Source of the DNA: Streptomyces sp. JJ36
GTDB lineage: Bacteria; Actinomycetota; Actinomycetes; Streptomycetales; Streptomycetaceae
NCBI RefSeq assembly: GCF_021696945.1
Contig: NZ_JACYHE010000009.1
Span: 62,001-126,000 of the forward strand
DNA length: 64,000 nt
Reading direction: 5' to 3'
Position 1 is the first letter of the stretch. Every line of letters begins with the position of its first letter. Position numbers and translations under genes: made by a program. Positions 24,960 to 33,875 of the stretch are shown here, piece by piece. The notes under the pieces were generated by a model. The model did not search any database and was not told the origin of the DNA. It saw only the letters and a program-made list of their open reading frames with translations.

Positions 24960-27623
24960 ATGTCCTCCCGCCCGCCCAAGGCGACCCAGCGTCTCGATCT
25001 CCTCGCCGTCCGGGTCACGCGCGGCCTCCTCTCGGACGCCTCTGTCCACGTCCGCGACTGCGGCCCGGCCGGTGTCAAGCTGTGGAACATCTTCGACAAC
25101 GCCTACCGTCGACGGGCCGGGCGGAACGAGGTCCAGGCCCCGCACTCCGTCGCGACGACGGCCCTTCGCGCCCTCACCGGCGGGTACGTCTGGCTCGACG
25201 CCAAACAGGCCGTCCTGGCCAGCCGGGACCCCATCGACGACGACACGGTCCGCGACGTCTTCACCCTGCTGTACGGGCTGGCGACGGGCGAAGACATCGA
25301 CGACATCGACCTGAACCAGCCGGTCAGCATCGCAGAGAAGTTCGCCTCCACCCCCCAGGAGGAGCGTGCGCTGGCCGACTATCTGCGAACCTCGCCGAGC
25401 AGGCAGCCAGATGCCCCCAACTGGGTGTACGAGACGGTCGCCTGGGATCTCGCCCGCCGGATCGCGGCCGAACCGTGGGCGATCGACGGCCTGTCCGTCC
25501 GGCTCCGCCCCGACACGGCGGGCGGCCTCGTCGCATGGGACGATCCGTGGCCGGACGAGACCGGAACCCGGTTCGCCCTGCCACGGATCCGGCTGCAGAT
25601 GAAGACCGAGCCCAACGTGAAGGACCCCCTGATCCTCGTTTCCGCCTCGGCGACCCGTATCAGCAGCTCCATGGACTTCGCCCGCACCGTCCTTGCCGAG
25701 CAGGACCGTGCAGACCGGCCTCTGGTCGAGATCGAACTCGACGGCCGGGGACGCATGCGCAACGTCAACAGGCTCGCCCTCCAGGCGCTCTCCCGGCTCG
25801 GCATGGGCCGTTCCGTTCTCCACGAAATCGACCGGCAGGTCCAGGCCGACAGGCTGGCCCGCCAGCAAGCCCAGGAGAATGGTGAGGAGAAGCCGACTCC
25901 GCAGCCACTGGGCACCGTGCGGCCCATCATGGCCAAGAACTTCTACTTCCCCGTCGGCTCCGGTGTCGGCATGGACTACTACCGGGGGCTGTACGACCAC
26001 ATCCGGACCACCCTTGGCGACAACTGCCAGCCGCTGTACGGCTCCTTCGAAGGCGGCAACTTCAAGCAGGCCAAGAAGGACGAAGTCCTCATGGAGCCGC
26101 TGGACATCACCCGCTCCCTGGACGCCATGGGCCTCCAGCACCTGCGCATCGTGTGCCTGTGGGCGACCGACGAAATCCGCCAGCGGATGATCAACGCACT
26201 CGCCCGCGCCTACGGATTCGACCCCGCCGGCCTCAACCCCGCCGAAGGCAAGAGCGTCACGCTGCACGGCACCCGGGTCAGCGTCGTCTTCCACCACGTT
26301 CCCGAATTCCTCCAGCACGGACCCGCAGCCGGCAGGTCCGCGCACACGGCCGACTTGGTCTCCTTGAAGGCGGCGTCGGGGGAGATCGTCGGTGTGTGGG
26401 CGGAGACCGAGTACGGCGACGGGAAGAAGGGCTCCCCGCAGAGGCCGAAGGACAGCGAAGACGCCAAGCACCAGACCCACCGCGTACTGGCCAAAATGGA
26501 CCTGGTCGTCCAGTACATCGACAGGGCCGTCCAGACCGGCATCGACAAGTCCACCGGCATGGACCACCAGAGCCTGTCCTGCCTCATGGATCTCTACCGC
26601 AACCTCGGGTTCATCGACCGGCGGATCTCCCGTGTGCTGACCAAGCCCATCGGTGAGCTCCCGGCCGACGGCGTCGCGCACTGCGGCGTTCATGTCCGCA
26701 GGCAGTCACGCCGCCAAGGCGAGAGGGACGCCAGGATCTCTGTCTCCGCGAGCGTCCTCAAGCCCCCCACCGTGCCGGACGGTGCGTGGACGCTCCACGG
26801 ATGGTCCTACACCGACCGCACCTGGAGGCCCTACCACCTGGCCGAAGCCGCCTTCCACGCCGCCGACTACCCGGCCGGGAAGATGACGGAGTTCATGGAC
26901 AACTTCGCCGGCTACTCCAGCACGGCCAAGGTCATCGACCAGGCGCTGGAAGATCTCGCCGACTACCTGGGCGGCATCCCGTACACGGTCACGGTCGACG
27001 GCGTCCGCTGCAGGAGGCTGTGGAAGGGCCTGAACAACAGGACCCAGGGCCAGCCACCTGAGCCCAACACCACCTGGCTCCCGGGCTCCACGATCGCCCC
27101 CAGGTACCGGCCAGTCGCCGTGATCCGCCTCAACACTACCGACGACGAGGTCCCGCGCCCGGTGCAGGTGACCATCACCGACGAGGACGACAGCGAGATC
27201 AAGACCAAGGAACGCACCACGCAGGTCTTCCGGATCGACCCGGATCCGGATCTCGGAGAGCAGTGCACCTGGCTGCTGGTCAACACCACCCACCAGTTCG
27301 ACGGCAACGGTGCCGGCAGGCAGGGCTCCAAGAAGACCCGTTACGGCGCACTGCCGTGGAACAAGGGGAAGAACGAGATCAAGGCGAACTACTACGCCAT
27401 GACCGCAACCGAGATCTTCCCGATCGCCGTGAACACCGACCACCGCCGAGAACTGATGATGGTGACGGCCAGGCTCTGCCACCAGGCCCTCGCTTGGAAG
27501 CACCGCACCCGCTACCCGGTCCCCCTCCACGCGGCTCTCCAGATGGACATGGACCACCCGCAGTACCGACGCACCATCGCTCCCGAGGACCTCGACGGCG
27601 ACACGAACGGTGAGGACGAGTAG
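24960..27623 (+). CDS. pPIWI-RE protein (Argonaute/PIWI-related)
   Basis: 887 aa from ATG 24960, 11 nt after GGAG; ATG 24933 overlaps the helicase stop but lacks a binding site. The N-terminal X-like region holds residues 1-300. A MID-like region (about 400-480) includes LRIVCLWATDEIRQRM. The C-terminal RNase H-like PIWI region runs from VRPIMAKNFYFP onward and includes VGVWAETEYGDGKKG. It ends with NEIKANYYAMTATEIFPIAV and HRTRYPVPLHAALQMDMDHP, typical of the RNaseH_pPIWI_RE family. Classic Argonaute catalytic residues cannot be assigned by eye. It is the third gene of the module. Confidence 0.8.
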   Translation: MSSRPPKATQRLDLLAVRVTRGLLSDASVHVRDCGPAGVKLWNIFDNAYRRRAGRNEVQAPHSVATTALRALTGGYVWLDAKQAVLASRDPIDDDTVRDVFTLLYGLATGEDIDDIDLNQPVSIAEKFASTPQEERALADYLRTSPSRQPDAPNWVYETVAWDLARRIAAEPWAIDGLSVRLRPDTAGGLVAWDDPWPDETGTRFALPRIRLQMKTEPNVKDPLILVSASATRISSSMDFARTVLAEQDRADRPLVEIELDGRGRMRNVNRLALQALSRLGMGRSVLHEIDRQVQADRLARQQAQENGEEKPTPQPLGTVRPIMAKNFYFPVGSGVGMDYYRGLYDHIRTTLGDNCQPLYGSFEGGNFKQAKKDEVLMEPLDITRSLDAMGLQHLRIVCLWATDEIRQRMINALARAYGFDPAGLNPAEGKSVTLHGTRVSVVFHHVPEFLQHGPAAGRSAHTADLVSLKAASGEIVGVWAETEYGDGKKGSPQRPKDSEDAKHQTHRVLAKMDLVVQYIDRAVQTGIDKSTGMDHQSLSCLMDLYRNLGFIDRRISRVLTKPIGELPADGVAHCGVHVRRQSRRQGERDARISVSASVLKPPTVPDGAWTLHGWSYTDRTWRPYHLAEAAFHAADYPAGKMTEFMDNFAGYSSTAKVIDQALEDLADYLGGIPYTVTVDGVRCRRLWKGLNNRTQGQPPEPNTTWLPGSTIAPRYRPVAVIRLNTTDDEVPRPVQVTITDEDDSEIKTKERTTQVFRIDPDPDLGEQCTWLLVNTTHQFDGNGAGRQGSKKTRYGALPWNKGKNEIKANYYAMTATEIFPIAVNTDHRRELMMVTARLCHQALAWKHRTRYPVPLHAALQMDMDHPQYRRTIAPEDLDGDTNGEDE

Positions 27624-27890
27624 CCCCGTCTCCGCCTCTGGCAGCGCAGTTTGTATGGGACTGACAAGGCATCCCAGCCGTGCTACCGGCCTTCTGAACG
27701 GCTAGGCTTCTCGCACCGAGCGGTCCTTTCGGCGGCTCCGGTGTGACTTCGCCGGTGGACAGCCGGTGGACAGACGCCTTTGGACCGTGCATCACGGGGC
27801 GGCACAGGTTAACCCGCCGCATGTGTTCTGATCAGGCAAAACGTCACCGGGCAGCATGACGGGGCACCGCGCAGCACGATCGCTCGTGGT
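27624..27890. other. Non-coding spacer between the pPIWI-RE module and the tRNA fragment
   Basis: No gene is supported here. The only repeat seen is an 11-bp direct repeat in tandem, gccggtggaca at 27751-27761 and 27762-27772. This stretch is the inner edge of the putative island next to the attachment site. Confidence 0.5.
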
Positions 27891-27935
27891 CTCGTAATGC
27901 GTAGGTCAAGGGTTCGATTCCCTTAGGCGGCTCCA
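27891..27935 (+). other. 3' fragment of tRNA-Thr(CGT), probable attachment site
   Basis: The sequence begins with the anticodon loop CTCGTAA (anticodon CGT), continues through a variable loop and a perfect T-arm (AAGGG-TTCGATT-CCCTT at 27908-27924), and ends in AGGCGGC-T-CCA. The expected 5' half, with a GCCGCCT acceptor strand about 70 nt upstream, is absent. A tRNA 3' end left without its 5' half is the usual scar of site-specific integration. It marks the boundary between the accessory island to the left and conserved genes to the right. No integrase gene is in the window. Confidence 0.7.
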
Positions 27936-27939
27936 CCTG

Positions 27940-27974
27940 AAGCCCAGGTCACACCCCGTGTGACCTGGGCTTTT
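27940..27974 (+). terminator. Intrinsic terminator after the tRNA-Thr fragment
   Basis: A perfect 15-bp stem (AAGCCCAGGTCACAC at 27940-27954 with its complement at 27958-27972), a 3-nt loop and a short T-run form a rho-independent terminator. It begins 5 nt after the CCA end of the tRNA fragment, as expected for the original tRNA gene. It also insulates the downstream genes from the island. Confidence 0.9.
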
Positions 27975-28313
27975 CGCTGCCCGGTGCGGGGTGGGTCACC
28001 CGGCCGGGCGGGTGGGGTCGGAGATCGGCACCACCGCGGCGACGGCCACCTCGGGCACCCGCCCGGTGCTGCACTGGCGCTGCATACGACCGCATCCTCG
28101 CGAGCTCCGCCACCCGCCGGCCCCGGCAGGCCGGCTCCGGGAACTCGAGCCCGCCGGTACCGATTGTGCGGAGCACGGGTCGCGGACCGCCCCGGCGCCT
28201 ACGCGGTGTTCACCGGGCGGGAGTCATGACGGCGGTGGCTGGTGCAGGCTTGCGGAACGTGCGGAAGGAGGATCGCGGGGCTCCGCTCTGGAGGAAATCT
28301 GTGATCGCGACAG

Positions 28314-28342
28314 TAGACATGGGGGCGGGCCGGGTGTAGAGT
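28314..28342 (+). promoter_or_regulatory. HrdB-type promoter upstream of the MerR-like gene
   Basis: TAGACA at 28314-28319 and TAGAGT at 28337-28342 are separated by exactly 17 bp, close to the Streptomyces vegetative consensus. Transcription should start near 28349, giving a leader of about 330 nt before the MerR-like start. The stretch from 27975 to 28313 shows no supported gene. Confidence 0.65.
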
Positions 28343-28370
28343 CCTTCCTGTACTCGCAGAGATCAGAGAG

Positions 28371-28653
28371 GCGGGGCAGAGGACGAACTGCCCCGCATGC
28401 AGTCGGCAAGATCGAGCAGTGCAGGACAGATCAGTAGAGAAGGAGGAGAGCGGCGCCATCAGGATCGCCCGGGCGGGAAAGGTCCGCCCGGGTACCGCAG
28501 ACCCCGGATGGGAAGGTGGTCCACGGTCACGCAGCTGCGATCCCCGCACCCGTCTTCCCGGACGGTGGTGCGGACAAAGGAAGCCGGCACACACGGCCGG
28601 TAGATGGTGTTGATCCCCCTCGGGGTCCTGGTGCCGCACGGCACCAGGACCCC
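28371..28653 (+). ncRNA. Structured 5' leader or small RNA with three hairpins
   Basis: Three strong hairpins follow the promoter. GCGGGGCAG/CTGCCCCGC (28371-28379 with 28388-28396) has 9 bp. CCCGGGCGG/CCGCCCGGG (28468-28476 with 28484-28492) has 9 bp. GGGGTCCTGGTGCC at 28622-28635 forms a perfect 14-bp stem with 28640-28653. The last one ends 26 nt before the MerR-like GTG. The region could be a regulated leader, or an independent RNA ending at the last hairpin. I recognise no Rfam family. Confidence 0.4.
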
Positions 28654-28678
28654 TCGACGCGTTTCCCGAGAGGTGCCA

Positions 28679-29026
28679 GTGGCCGCAGACAAACCCTCCA
28701 CCTTGTCGAGCAATCTCGACGACGACGACTACCCCGCCTACACCATGGGCACGGCCGCCGACATGCTCGGCACCACGCCGGCCTTCCTGCGGGCCATCGG
28801 TGAGGCGCGGCTGATCGTGCCGCTCCGGTCGGAGGGCGGGCACCGCCGCTACTCCCGCTACCAGCTGCGGCTCGCCGCGCGGGCCCGCGAACTGGTCGAC
28901 CAGGGCACCTCGGTGGAGGCCGCCTGCCGCATCATCATCCTGGAGGACCAGCTCGAAGAGGCCAAGCGCATCAACGAAGAGCTGCGCCGCCAGGGGGCCT
29001 CTGCGCACCCCTCCGCCGAGGGCTGA
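28679..29026 (+). CDS. MerR-like helix-turn-helix regulator
   Basis: 115 aa from GTG 28679, 5 nt after GAGAGG. The N-terminal winged helix YTMGTAADMLGTTPAFLRAI (about residues 18-37) and the wing EGGHRRYSRYQLRLAARA are MerR-type. It ends in a short coiled helix (IIILEDQLEEAKRINEELRR) without an effector domain. Its place before a cold-shock gene and a DEAD-box helicase suggests a stress-response role. The long leader hints at post-transcriptional control. Confidence 0.8.
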   Translation: MAADKPSTLSSNLDDDDYPAYTMGTAADMLGTTPAFLRAIGEARLIVPLRSEGGHRRYSRYQLRLAARARELVDQGTSVEAACRIIILEDQLEEAKRINEELRRQGASAHPSAEG

Positions 29027-29524
29027 CGGTTTCCTGCCACGCACGTCCCTGGCGAGGCCGGTGTGTCCGCCGCCTGCCCGTGGAGGCTGGGGGAAGGCCA
29101 AGCCCCGCTCTGCCGGGCGATACCGAGGGTGGCGTGCCCCGGCGCCGCCCCCGTGGGGGGAACATGGGCCGGCGCCCACCGGAGGCGGTACCCGGTCGGC
29201 CGAGCACCGGCGGTGGCGCCGCGAAGGAATTCCGGAATCGGCCCGGCGAGTGAAATCTGATTTCGCCGCTGTAGATACACGGGTGATCCGCGAGGAGAAT
29301 CTCTCCGCCGGTGGATCCGGAACGGGAAAAGAGTCGCACCCTCCTGATGCCCGTGTTACGGTTGCCCGAGTTGCAGTTGTGGTTTCCCAGACTTCAGGCG
29401 TTCCTGCCAGGTCCCACTGGTGGGCGTCTTGTGTATTTCGGTGTTTCCGGACGGGTGATCATCGCGGCAGCTCCGGTCCCCGCGCAGTGCGGGCTCCGGG
29501 TACCGCCCCGTGAGGAGATGCATT
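29027..29524 (+). promoter_or_regulatory. Long non-coding region upstream of the cold-shock gene
   Basis: About 500 nt without a supported gene. The AT-richer second half (29240-29470), with TAGATA at 29272-29277 as a possible -10, suggests the cold-shock promoter and a long 5' leader, as is usual for cspA-type genes. No convincing -35 partner was found. Confidence 0.35.
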
Positions 29525-29728
29525 TTGGCTACTGGCACCGTGAAGTGGTTCAACTCGGAAAAGGGCTTCGGCTTCATCGAGCAGGAGGGTGGCGGCGCCG
29601 ACGTCTTCGCCCACTACTCGAACATCAACGCCACCGGCTTCCGTGAGCTGCTCGAAGGCCAGAAGGTGAACTTCGACGTCACGCAGGGCCAGAAGGGCCC
29701 GCAGGCGGAGAACATCGTTCCCGCCTGA
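29525..29728 (+). CDS. CspA-family cold-shock protein
   Basis: 67 aa from TTG 29525, chosen because GAGGAG at 29512-29517 lies 7 nt upstream and the product then has the family length ([13 protein letters not shown]). RNP1 is KGFGFIEQ and RNP2 is DVFAHYSN. These single-domain OB-fold proteins bind single-stranded RNA and act as RNA chaperones. The gene lies directly before a DEAD-box helicase, a familiar cold-adaptation pair, but a terminator separates them. Confidence 0.95.
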   Translation: MATGTVKWFNSEKGFGFIEQEGGGADVFAHYSNINATGFRELLEGQKVNFDVTQGQKGPQAENIVPA

Positions 29729-29742
29729 CGCTGACGCGTACG

Positions 29743-29783
29743 ACGAGCTGGGGCACGCACCCGCGTGCGGCCCCAGCTCGTTT
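29743..29783 (+). terminator. Intrinsic terminator after the cold-shock gene
   Basis: ACGAGCTGGGGC at 29743-29754 pairs with GCCCCAGCTCGT at 29770-29781. An inner GCAC/GTGC stem lies in the loop and a short T-run follows. It lies 15 nt after the stop codon. Confidence 0.85.
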
Positions 29784-29930
29784 GCGTTGTGTTTTCCCGG
29801 ACGGGTCGGCGGGCCATGGGTGGCCCGGCTTGTTCCGTCTTTTCTTCGGCTCGGTCTTGCGAATCCCCCTGCGGCCCCGGAATTGCCGCGGTGCATTCCT
29901 CGATACGCGCCGCATCGAGGAAGGTTCTGC

Positions 29931-31412
29931 ATGAACCACACTGCTCGCAGCACAAACCGCTTCTCCCCGTCGCGCGGCGGCGCTGCCGGCTCCGGTCGCC
30001 GCCGTCCGCAGGGGGCCGCCCGCCGGGGCGGGCCGTCCGGTGCGGCGACGTCCCGGCGTCCGGGGCAGGGACGCCCCGCGGGTCCCCCGAAGGAGTTCGC
30101 GCTGCCGCGCACGCACACCCCGCCCCTGCCGGCCGTCGAGACGTTCGCCGGCCTCGACATGCCCGACCGGCTGAAGGCCACGCTCCGTGCCGAGGGCATG
30201 AGCGCCCCGTTCCCGATCCAGGCCGCGACGCTGCCCAACGCGCTGGCCGGCCGGGACGTGCTGGGCCGCGGCCGTACGGGCTCGGGCAAGACCCTCGCCT
30301 TCGGCCTCGCGCTGCTGGCCCGTACCGCAGGGCAGCGCGCCGAGCCCGGGCGTCCGCTGGCGCTCGTCCTCGTCCCCACCCGGGAGCTGGCTCAGCAGGT
30401 GACCGCGGCCCTCACCCCCTACGCCCGGGCGGTGCGGCTGCGGCTCACCACCGTGGTCGGCGGCATGTCGATCGGCCGTCAGGCGCGTGACCTGCAGGCC
30501 GGCAGCGAGGTGGTCGTCGCGACACCGGGCCGGCTCAGGGACCTCGTCGCACGCGGCGACTGCCGGCTGGACCGGGTGGCCGTCACGGTCCTCGACGAAG
30601 CGGACCAGATGGCCGACATGGGCTTCATGCCGCAGGTGACCCACCTGCTCGACCAGGTACGCCCGGACGGGCAACGGCTGCTCTTCTCCGCCACGCTGGA
30701 CCGGAACGTCGACCTCCTGGTCCGCCGCTACCTGACCGACCCGGTGGTGCACTCCGTCGACCCCTCCGCGGGCGCGGTCACCTCCATGGAGCACCACCTG
30801 CTGCACGTCAGCGGGGACGACAAGCACGCGACGGTCACCCGGATCGCTGCCCGTGACGAACGGGTGATCATGTTCCTGGACACCAAGCACGCGGTGGACC
30901 GGCTGGTCAGGGACCTGCTGAGGGTCGGGGTGCGCGCCGCGGCCCTGCACGGTGGGAAGTCGCAGTCCCAGCGCACCCGCACCCTCGCCGGTTTCCAGTC
31001 CGGTCATGCGCGTGTGCTGGTGGCCACCAACGTCGCGGCGCGCGGCATCCACGTCGACAACCTCGATCTCGTCGTCAACGTCGACCCGCCGACGGACCAC
31101 AAGGACTACCTGCACCGCGGCGGCCGCACCGCCCGCGCCGGCGAGTCCGGCACCGTCGTCACCCTCGTCCTGCCCGGACAGCGCCGGGAGATGAGCCGCC
31201 TGATGTCGCACGCCGGCATCACCGCCCAGGAGACCCGGGTCCACCTCGGCGAAGCCGACCTCGGCCGCATCACCGGAGCCCGGACGCCCTCGGGCGTGCC
31301 GCTCACCGCCGCGGACGTCCAGCCCCCGAAGCGCACCGGCCCCCCGCAGCAGGCACGGCGCAGCCGCCCTGGCCGGCGGCGGCGCCGTTCCGCCGCCGGC
31401 ACGGCCGCATGA
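29931..31412 (+). CDS. DEAD-box ATP-dependent RNA helicase
   Basis: 493 aa from ATG 29931, with GAGGAAGG 6 nt upstream. After a basic, low-complexity N-terminal tail of about 70 residues come the Q motif (PFPIQAATLP), motif I GRTGSGKT, Ia PTRELAQQ, Ib TPGRL, II VLDEADQMAD, III FSATL, then VLVATNVAARGIHV and VI HRGGRTARAGESG. The C-terminus is Arg-rich. It should remodel structured RNA, probably together with the cold-shock protein encoded upstream. Confidence 0.95.
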   Translation: MNHTARSTNRFSPSRGGAAGSGRRRPQGAARRGGPSGAATSRRPGQGRPAGPPKEFALPRTHTPPLPAVETFAGLDMPDRLKATLRAEGMSAPFPIQAATLPNALAGRDVLGRGRTGSGKTLAFGLALLARTAGQRAEPGRPLALVLVPTRELAQQVTAALTPYARAVRLRLTTVVGGMSIGRQARDLQAGSEVVVATPGRLRDLVARGDCRLDRVAVTVLDEADQMADMGFMPQVTHLLDQVRPDGQRLLFSATLDRNVDLLVRRYLTDPVVHSVDPSAGAVTSMEHHLLHVSGDDKHATVTRIAARDERVIMFLDTKHAVDRLVRDLLRVGVRAAALHGGKSQSQRTRTLAGFQSGHARVLVATNVAARGIHVDNLDLVVNVDPPTDHKDYLHRGGRTARAGESGTVVTLVLPGQRREMSRLMSHAGITAQETRVHLGEADLGRITGARTPSGVPLTAADVQPPKRTGPPQQARRSRPGRRRRRSAAGTAA

Positions 31413-31418
31413 ACGTGG

Positions 31419-33875
31419 TCACCGGTCTCCCGGCACGTCCTGTTCGGCCCAGATGACCTTCCCCTCGGCCGTGTAGCGGGTGCCCCAGCGGCGGGTGAGC
31501 TGTGCGACGAGGAAGAGCCCGCGCCCGCCTTCGTCCATGGTGCGGGCGTGCCGCAGCCGGGGAGAGGTGTTGCTGGAGTCGGACACCTCGCAGATCAGTC
31601 CGGCGTGGCGCAGCAGCCGTAGCCGTACCGGCCCGGCCGCGTGCCGCAGGGCGTTGGTCACCAGCTCACTGACGATCAGTTCCGTCGTCACCGTGAGCTC
31701 CGGGAGGCCCCACTGGTCGAGGTGCCGGGTGGCCCACGCCCGGGCGTCGGCGACCGCTGCCGGGTCGAAGGGGATGTCCCGGGCCACCACGCGGTCGGCG
31801 CCGAGCGCGTGCGTACGGGCCAGCAGTAGGGCGACGTCGTCGCGCTGCGGTCCCGTCCGCAGTCCGTCGACCGCCCGTGCGCAGAGCCGTTCCAGGGGGA
31901 GGTCGGGCCGGGCCACGGCACGCCGCAGCCGGGTCATGCCGTCTTCGGCGTCCCGGGCGTCGTTCTCGAGGAGCCCGTCGGTGTAGAGGCCGAGCAGGCT
32001 GCCCTCGGGCAGGTCGAACGAGGCCGTCTCGAAGGGCAGTCCGCCCAGGCCGAGCGGCGGGCCCGGGGGGAGTTCGGGGAAGCTGACGTCGCCGTCCGGC
32101 GAGACCACGACCGGGGGCGGATGCCCGGCGCGGGCCATCGTGCAGCGCCGGGTGACCGGGTCGTAGACCGCGTACAGGCAGGTGGCGCCCAGTACGGCCG
32201 TGCTCGTGGTCTCGTCGGTCTCCGTCTCCTCCGTGAGGCGGATGACGAGGTCGTCGAGGTGGGCCAGCAACTCGTCCGGCGCCAGGTCCAGATCCGCCAG
32301 CGTGTGCACGGCGGTGCGCAACCGGCCCATCGTGGCCGCGGAGGTGAGGCCGTGCCCCACGACGTCGCCGACGACCAGCGCCACCCGTGTCCCGGAGAGC
32401 GGGATGACGTCGAACCAGTCGCCGCCCACCCCGCCCTGGGCGTCCGACGGCAGGTAGGCGGACGCCACCTCCAGCGCCGTCCCGCCGGCCAGCGTGTGCG
32501 GCAGCAGACTGCGCTGCAGTGCCAGCGCGGTGGTGTGCTCACGGGTGTAGCGACGGGCGTTGTCCACGCTCACCGCGGCCCGCGCCACCAGGTCCTGAGC
32601 GAGCAGCAGGTCGTCCGGCTCGAAGGACGCCGGGTTCTGCGACCGTACGAAGGTCACCAGGCCGAGCACCGTGTTCCGCGCCCGCATGGGGGCCGAGATG
32701 AGGGAGTGGAGGCCGAACTTCCGCACGGTCGCCGCCCGCTCCGGCTGCCGGATCGCCCAGAGGTGGTCGGCGGGGTCGAGGACGGGGATCAGCACTGCAT
32801 CGCCCTCGACCAGGAAGTTGACGTCGTGCGGTGGAGGCACGAAGTCGACCCGTTCCCCGACGCGTGCCACCGCTTCCGGGCAGCCTGCCCGCACCGACTG
32901 CATCCCGGCCCGGCGCATCGCCGGCTTGGTGCCGGGCGGCTGGGGCACCGGTTCCACCGTGCTGAGCACCGACTCCAGCAGGTCGACGATCACGAAGTCG
33001 GCGAAGCCCGGCACCGCGACGTCGGCGAGCTCCTGGGCGGTGCGCTGGACGTCCAGGGTGCTGCCGATCCGGGCGCTCGCCTCGTTGACCAGGGTGAGAC
33101 GGTGCCGGGCGGTCCACCGGTCGGTGACGTCGAGGACCATGTAGCAGACCCCGGCGACGACGTCGTCGGCGGAGACCAGGGGGAAGAAGGACGTGGAGTA
33201 CGCGTGCTGCCGGTGGGGGTCGGCCCAGCTCCAGCCGGTGTACTCGTGGTCGAGTACCGGGGTGCCGGTCTCCAGGACGTCGCGCATCAGGGCTTCCAGC
33301 GACTCGCCCCGCAGCCCGGGCAGCACCTCGCTCAGGCGGCGTCCGAGCCGCTGCTCGCGGGGCACGCCGCCGAACTGCTCCAGGGTGTCGTTCAGCCAGA
33401 CGTAGCGCAGCTCCGTGTCCATCACCGCCATGCCGATGGGTGAACGGGTCAGGAAACCGTCCAGCACCGAACGGTCGATGGTCCACTCGGGGTGCCGTTC
33501 CCGGCCGGAGACCAGGAAGCACTCCCGGCCGGCGAGCTGGAACGCCGGGGAGACCCGCAGATCCACCTCGACAGCCCGGCCGTCCCGGTGGCGTACGGTG
33601 ACCAGGCCGTTCCAGCCGGTGCCCCCGCGGCACCGTTCGGCGATCCGCGCGGCCCGTACGGGGGAGCCGGAGGCGGCCAGCAGCGCGGCCGCGGACCGCT
33701 CCACCACGGCGTCCGCGGGGTAGCCGAGCAGCGCCTCGGCGCCGCGGGTCCAGCCGGTGATCGTGCCGTCCCCGCCGAGCACCGCCACCGCGTCGGCCGC
33801 CACATCGAGCGGGGCGGGGGCGCTGCCGGCCGGCGCCTCCGCACCCGGGGTGGAACGGGACCGTGCGGAATGCAT
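31419..33875 (-). CDS. PAS-PAS-GAF-SpoIIE phosphatase-HATPase multidomain regulator
   Basis: 818 aa from ATG 33875. In order there are a PAS domain (about 25-130, DAVAVLGGDGTITGWTRGAE), a second PAS (about 140-270, SPIGMAVMDTELRYVWLN), a GAF domain (about 280-440), a PP2C/SpoIIE-type phosphatase (about 460-680; GGDWFDVIPL and GHGLTSAATMGRL hold metal ligands), and a C-terminal HATPase (SELVTNALRHA, GGRGLFLVAQL). Such proteins regulate sigma factors by dephosphorylating anti-anti-sigma proteins and phosphorylating through the kinase domain. The gene is transcribed alone, convergent with the helicase. Confidence 0.9.
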   Translation of the reverse strand: MHSARSRSTPGAEAPAGSAPAPLDVAADAVAVLGGDGTITGWTRGAEALLGYPADAVVERSAAALLAASGSPVRAARIAERCRGGTGWNGLVTVRHRDGRAVEVDLRVSPAFQLAGRECFLVSGRERHPEWTIDRSVLDGFLTRSPIGMAVMDTELRYVWLNDTLEQFGGVPREQRLGRRLSEVLPGLRGESLEALMRDVLETGTPVLDHEYTGWSWADPHRQHAYSTSFFPLVSADDVVAGVCYMVLDVTDRWTARHRLTLVNEASARIGSTLDVQRTAQELADVAVPGFADFVIVDLLESVLSTVEPVPQPPGTKPAMRRAGMQSVRAGCPEAVARVGERVDFVPPPHDVNFLVEGDAVLIPVLDPADHLWAIRQPERAATVRKFGLHSLISAPMRARNTVLGLVTFVRSQNPASFEPDDLLLAQDLVARAAVSVDNARRYTREHTTALALQRSLLPHTLAGGTALEVASAYLPSDAQGGVGGDWFDVIPLSGTRVALVVGDVVGHGLTSAATMGRLRTAVHTLADLDLAPDELLAHLDDLVIRLTEETETDETTSTAVLGATCLYAVYDPVTRRCTMARAGHPPPVVVSPDGDVSFPELPPGPPLGLGGLPFETASFDLPEGSLLGLYTDGLLENDARDAEDGMTRLRRAVARPDLPLERLCARAVDGLRTGPQRDDVALLLARTHALGADRVVARDIPFDPAAVADARAWATRHLDQWGLPELTVTTELIVSELVTNALRHAAGPVRLRLLRHAGLICEVSDSSNTSPRLRHARTMDEGGRGLFLVAQLTRRWGTRYTAEGKVIWAEQDVPGDR

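Noticed and set aside
27751..27772. Two adjacent 11-bp repeats as a CRISPR-like or phage attachment element
   Set aside because: There are only two copies with no spacers and no cas genes; simple slippage explains them.
27891..27935. An intact tRNA-Thr gene
   Set aside because: The anticodon-stem 5' strand does not pair and no GCCGCCT acceptor strand with a D-arm is present upstream, so only the 3' part is left.
28199..29179. A 326-aa minus-strand open frame across the MerR-like gene
   Set aside because: It lies opposite a well-supported MerR-like gene and its leader, and its protein has the composition of a reverse-frame shadow.
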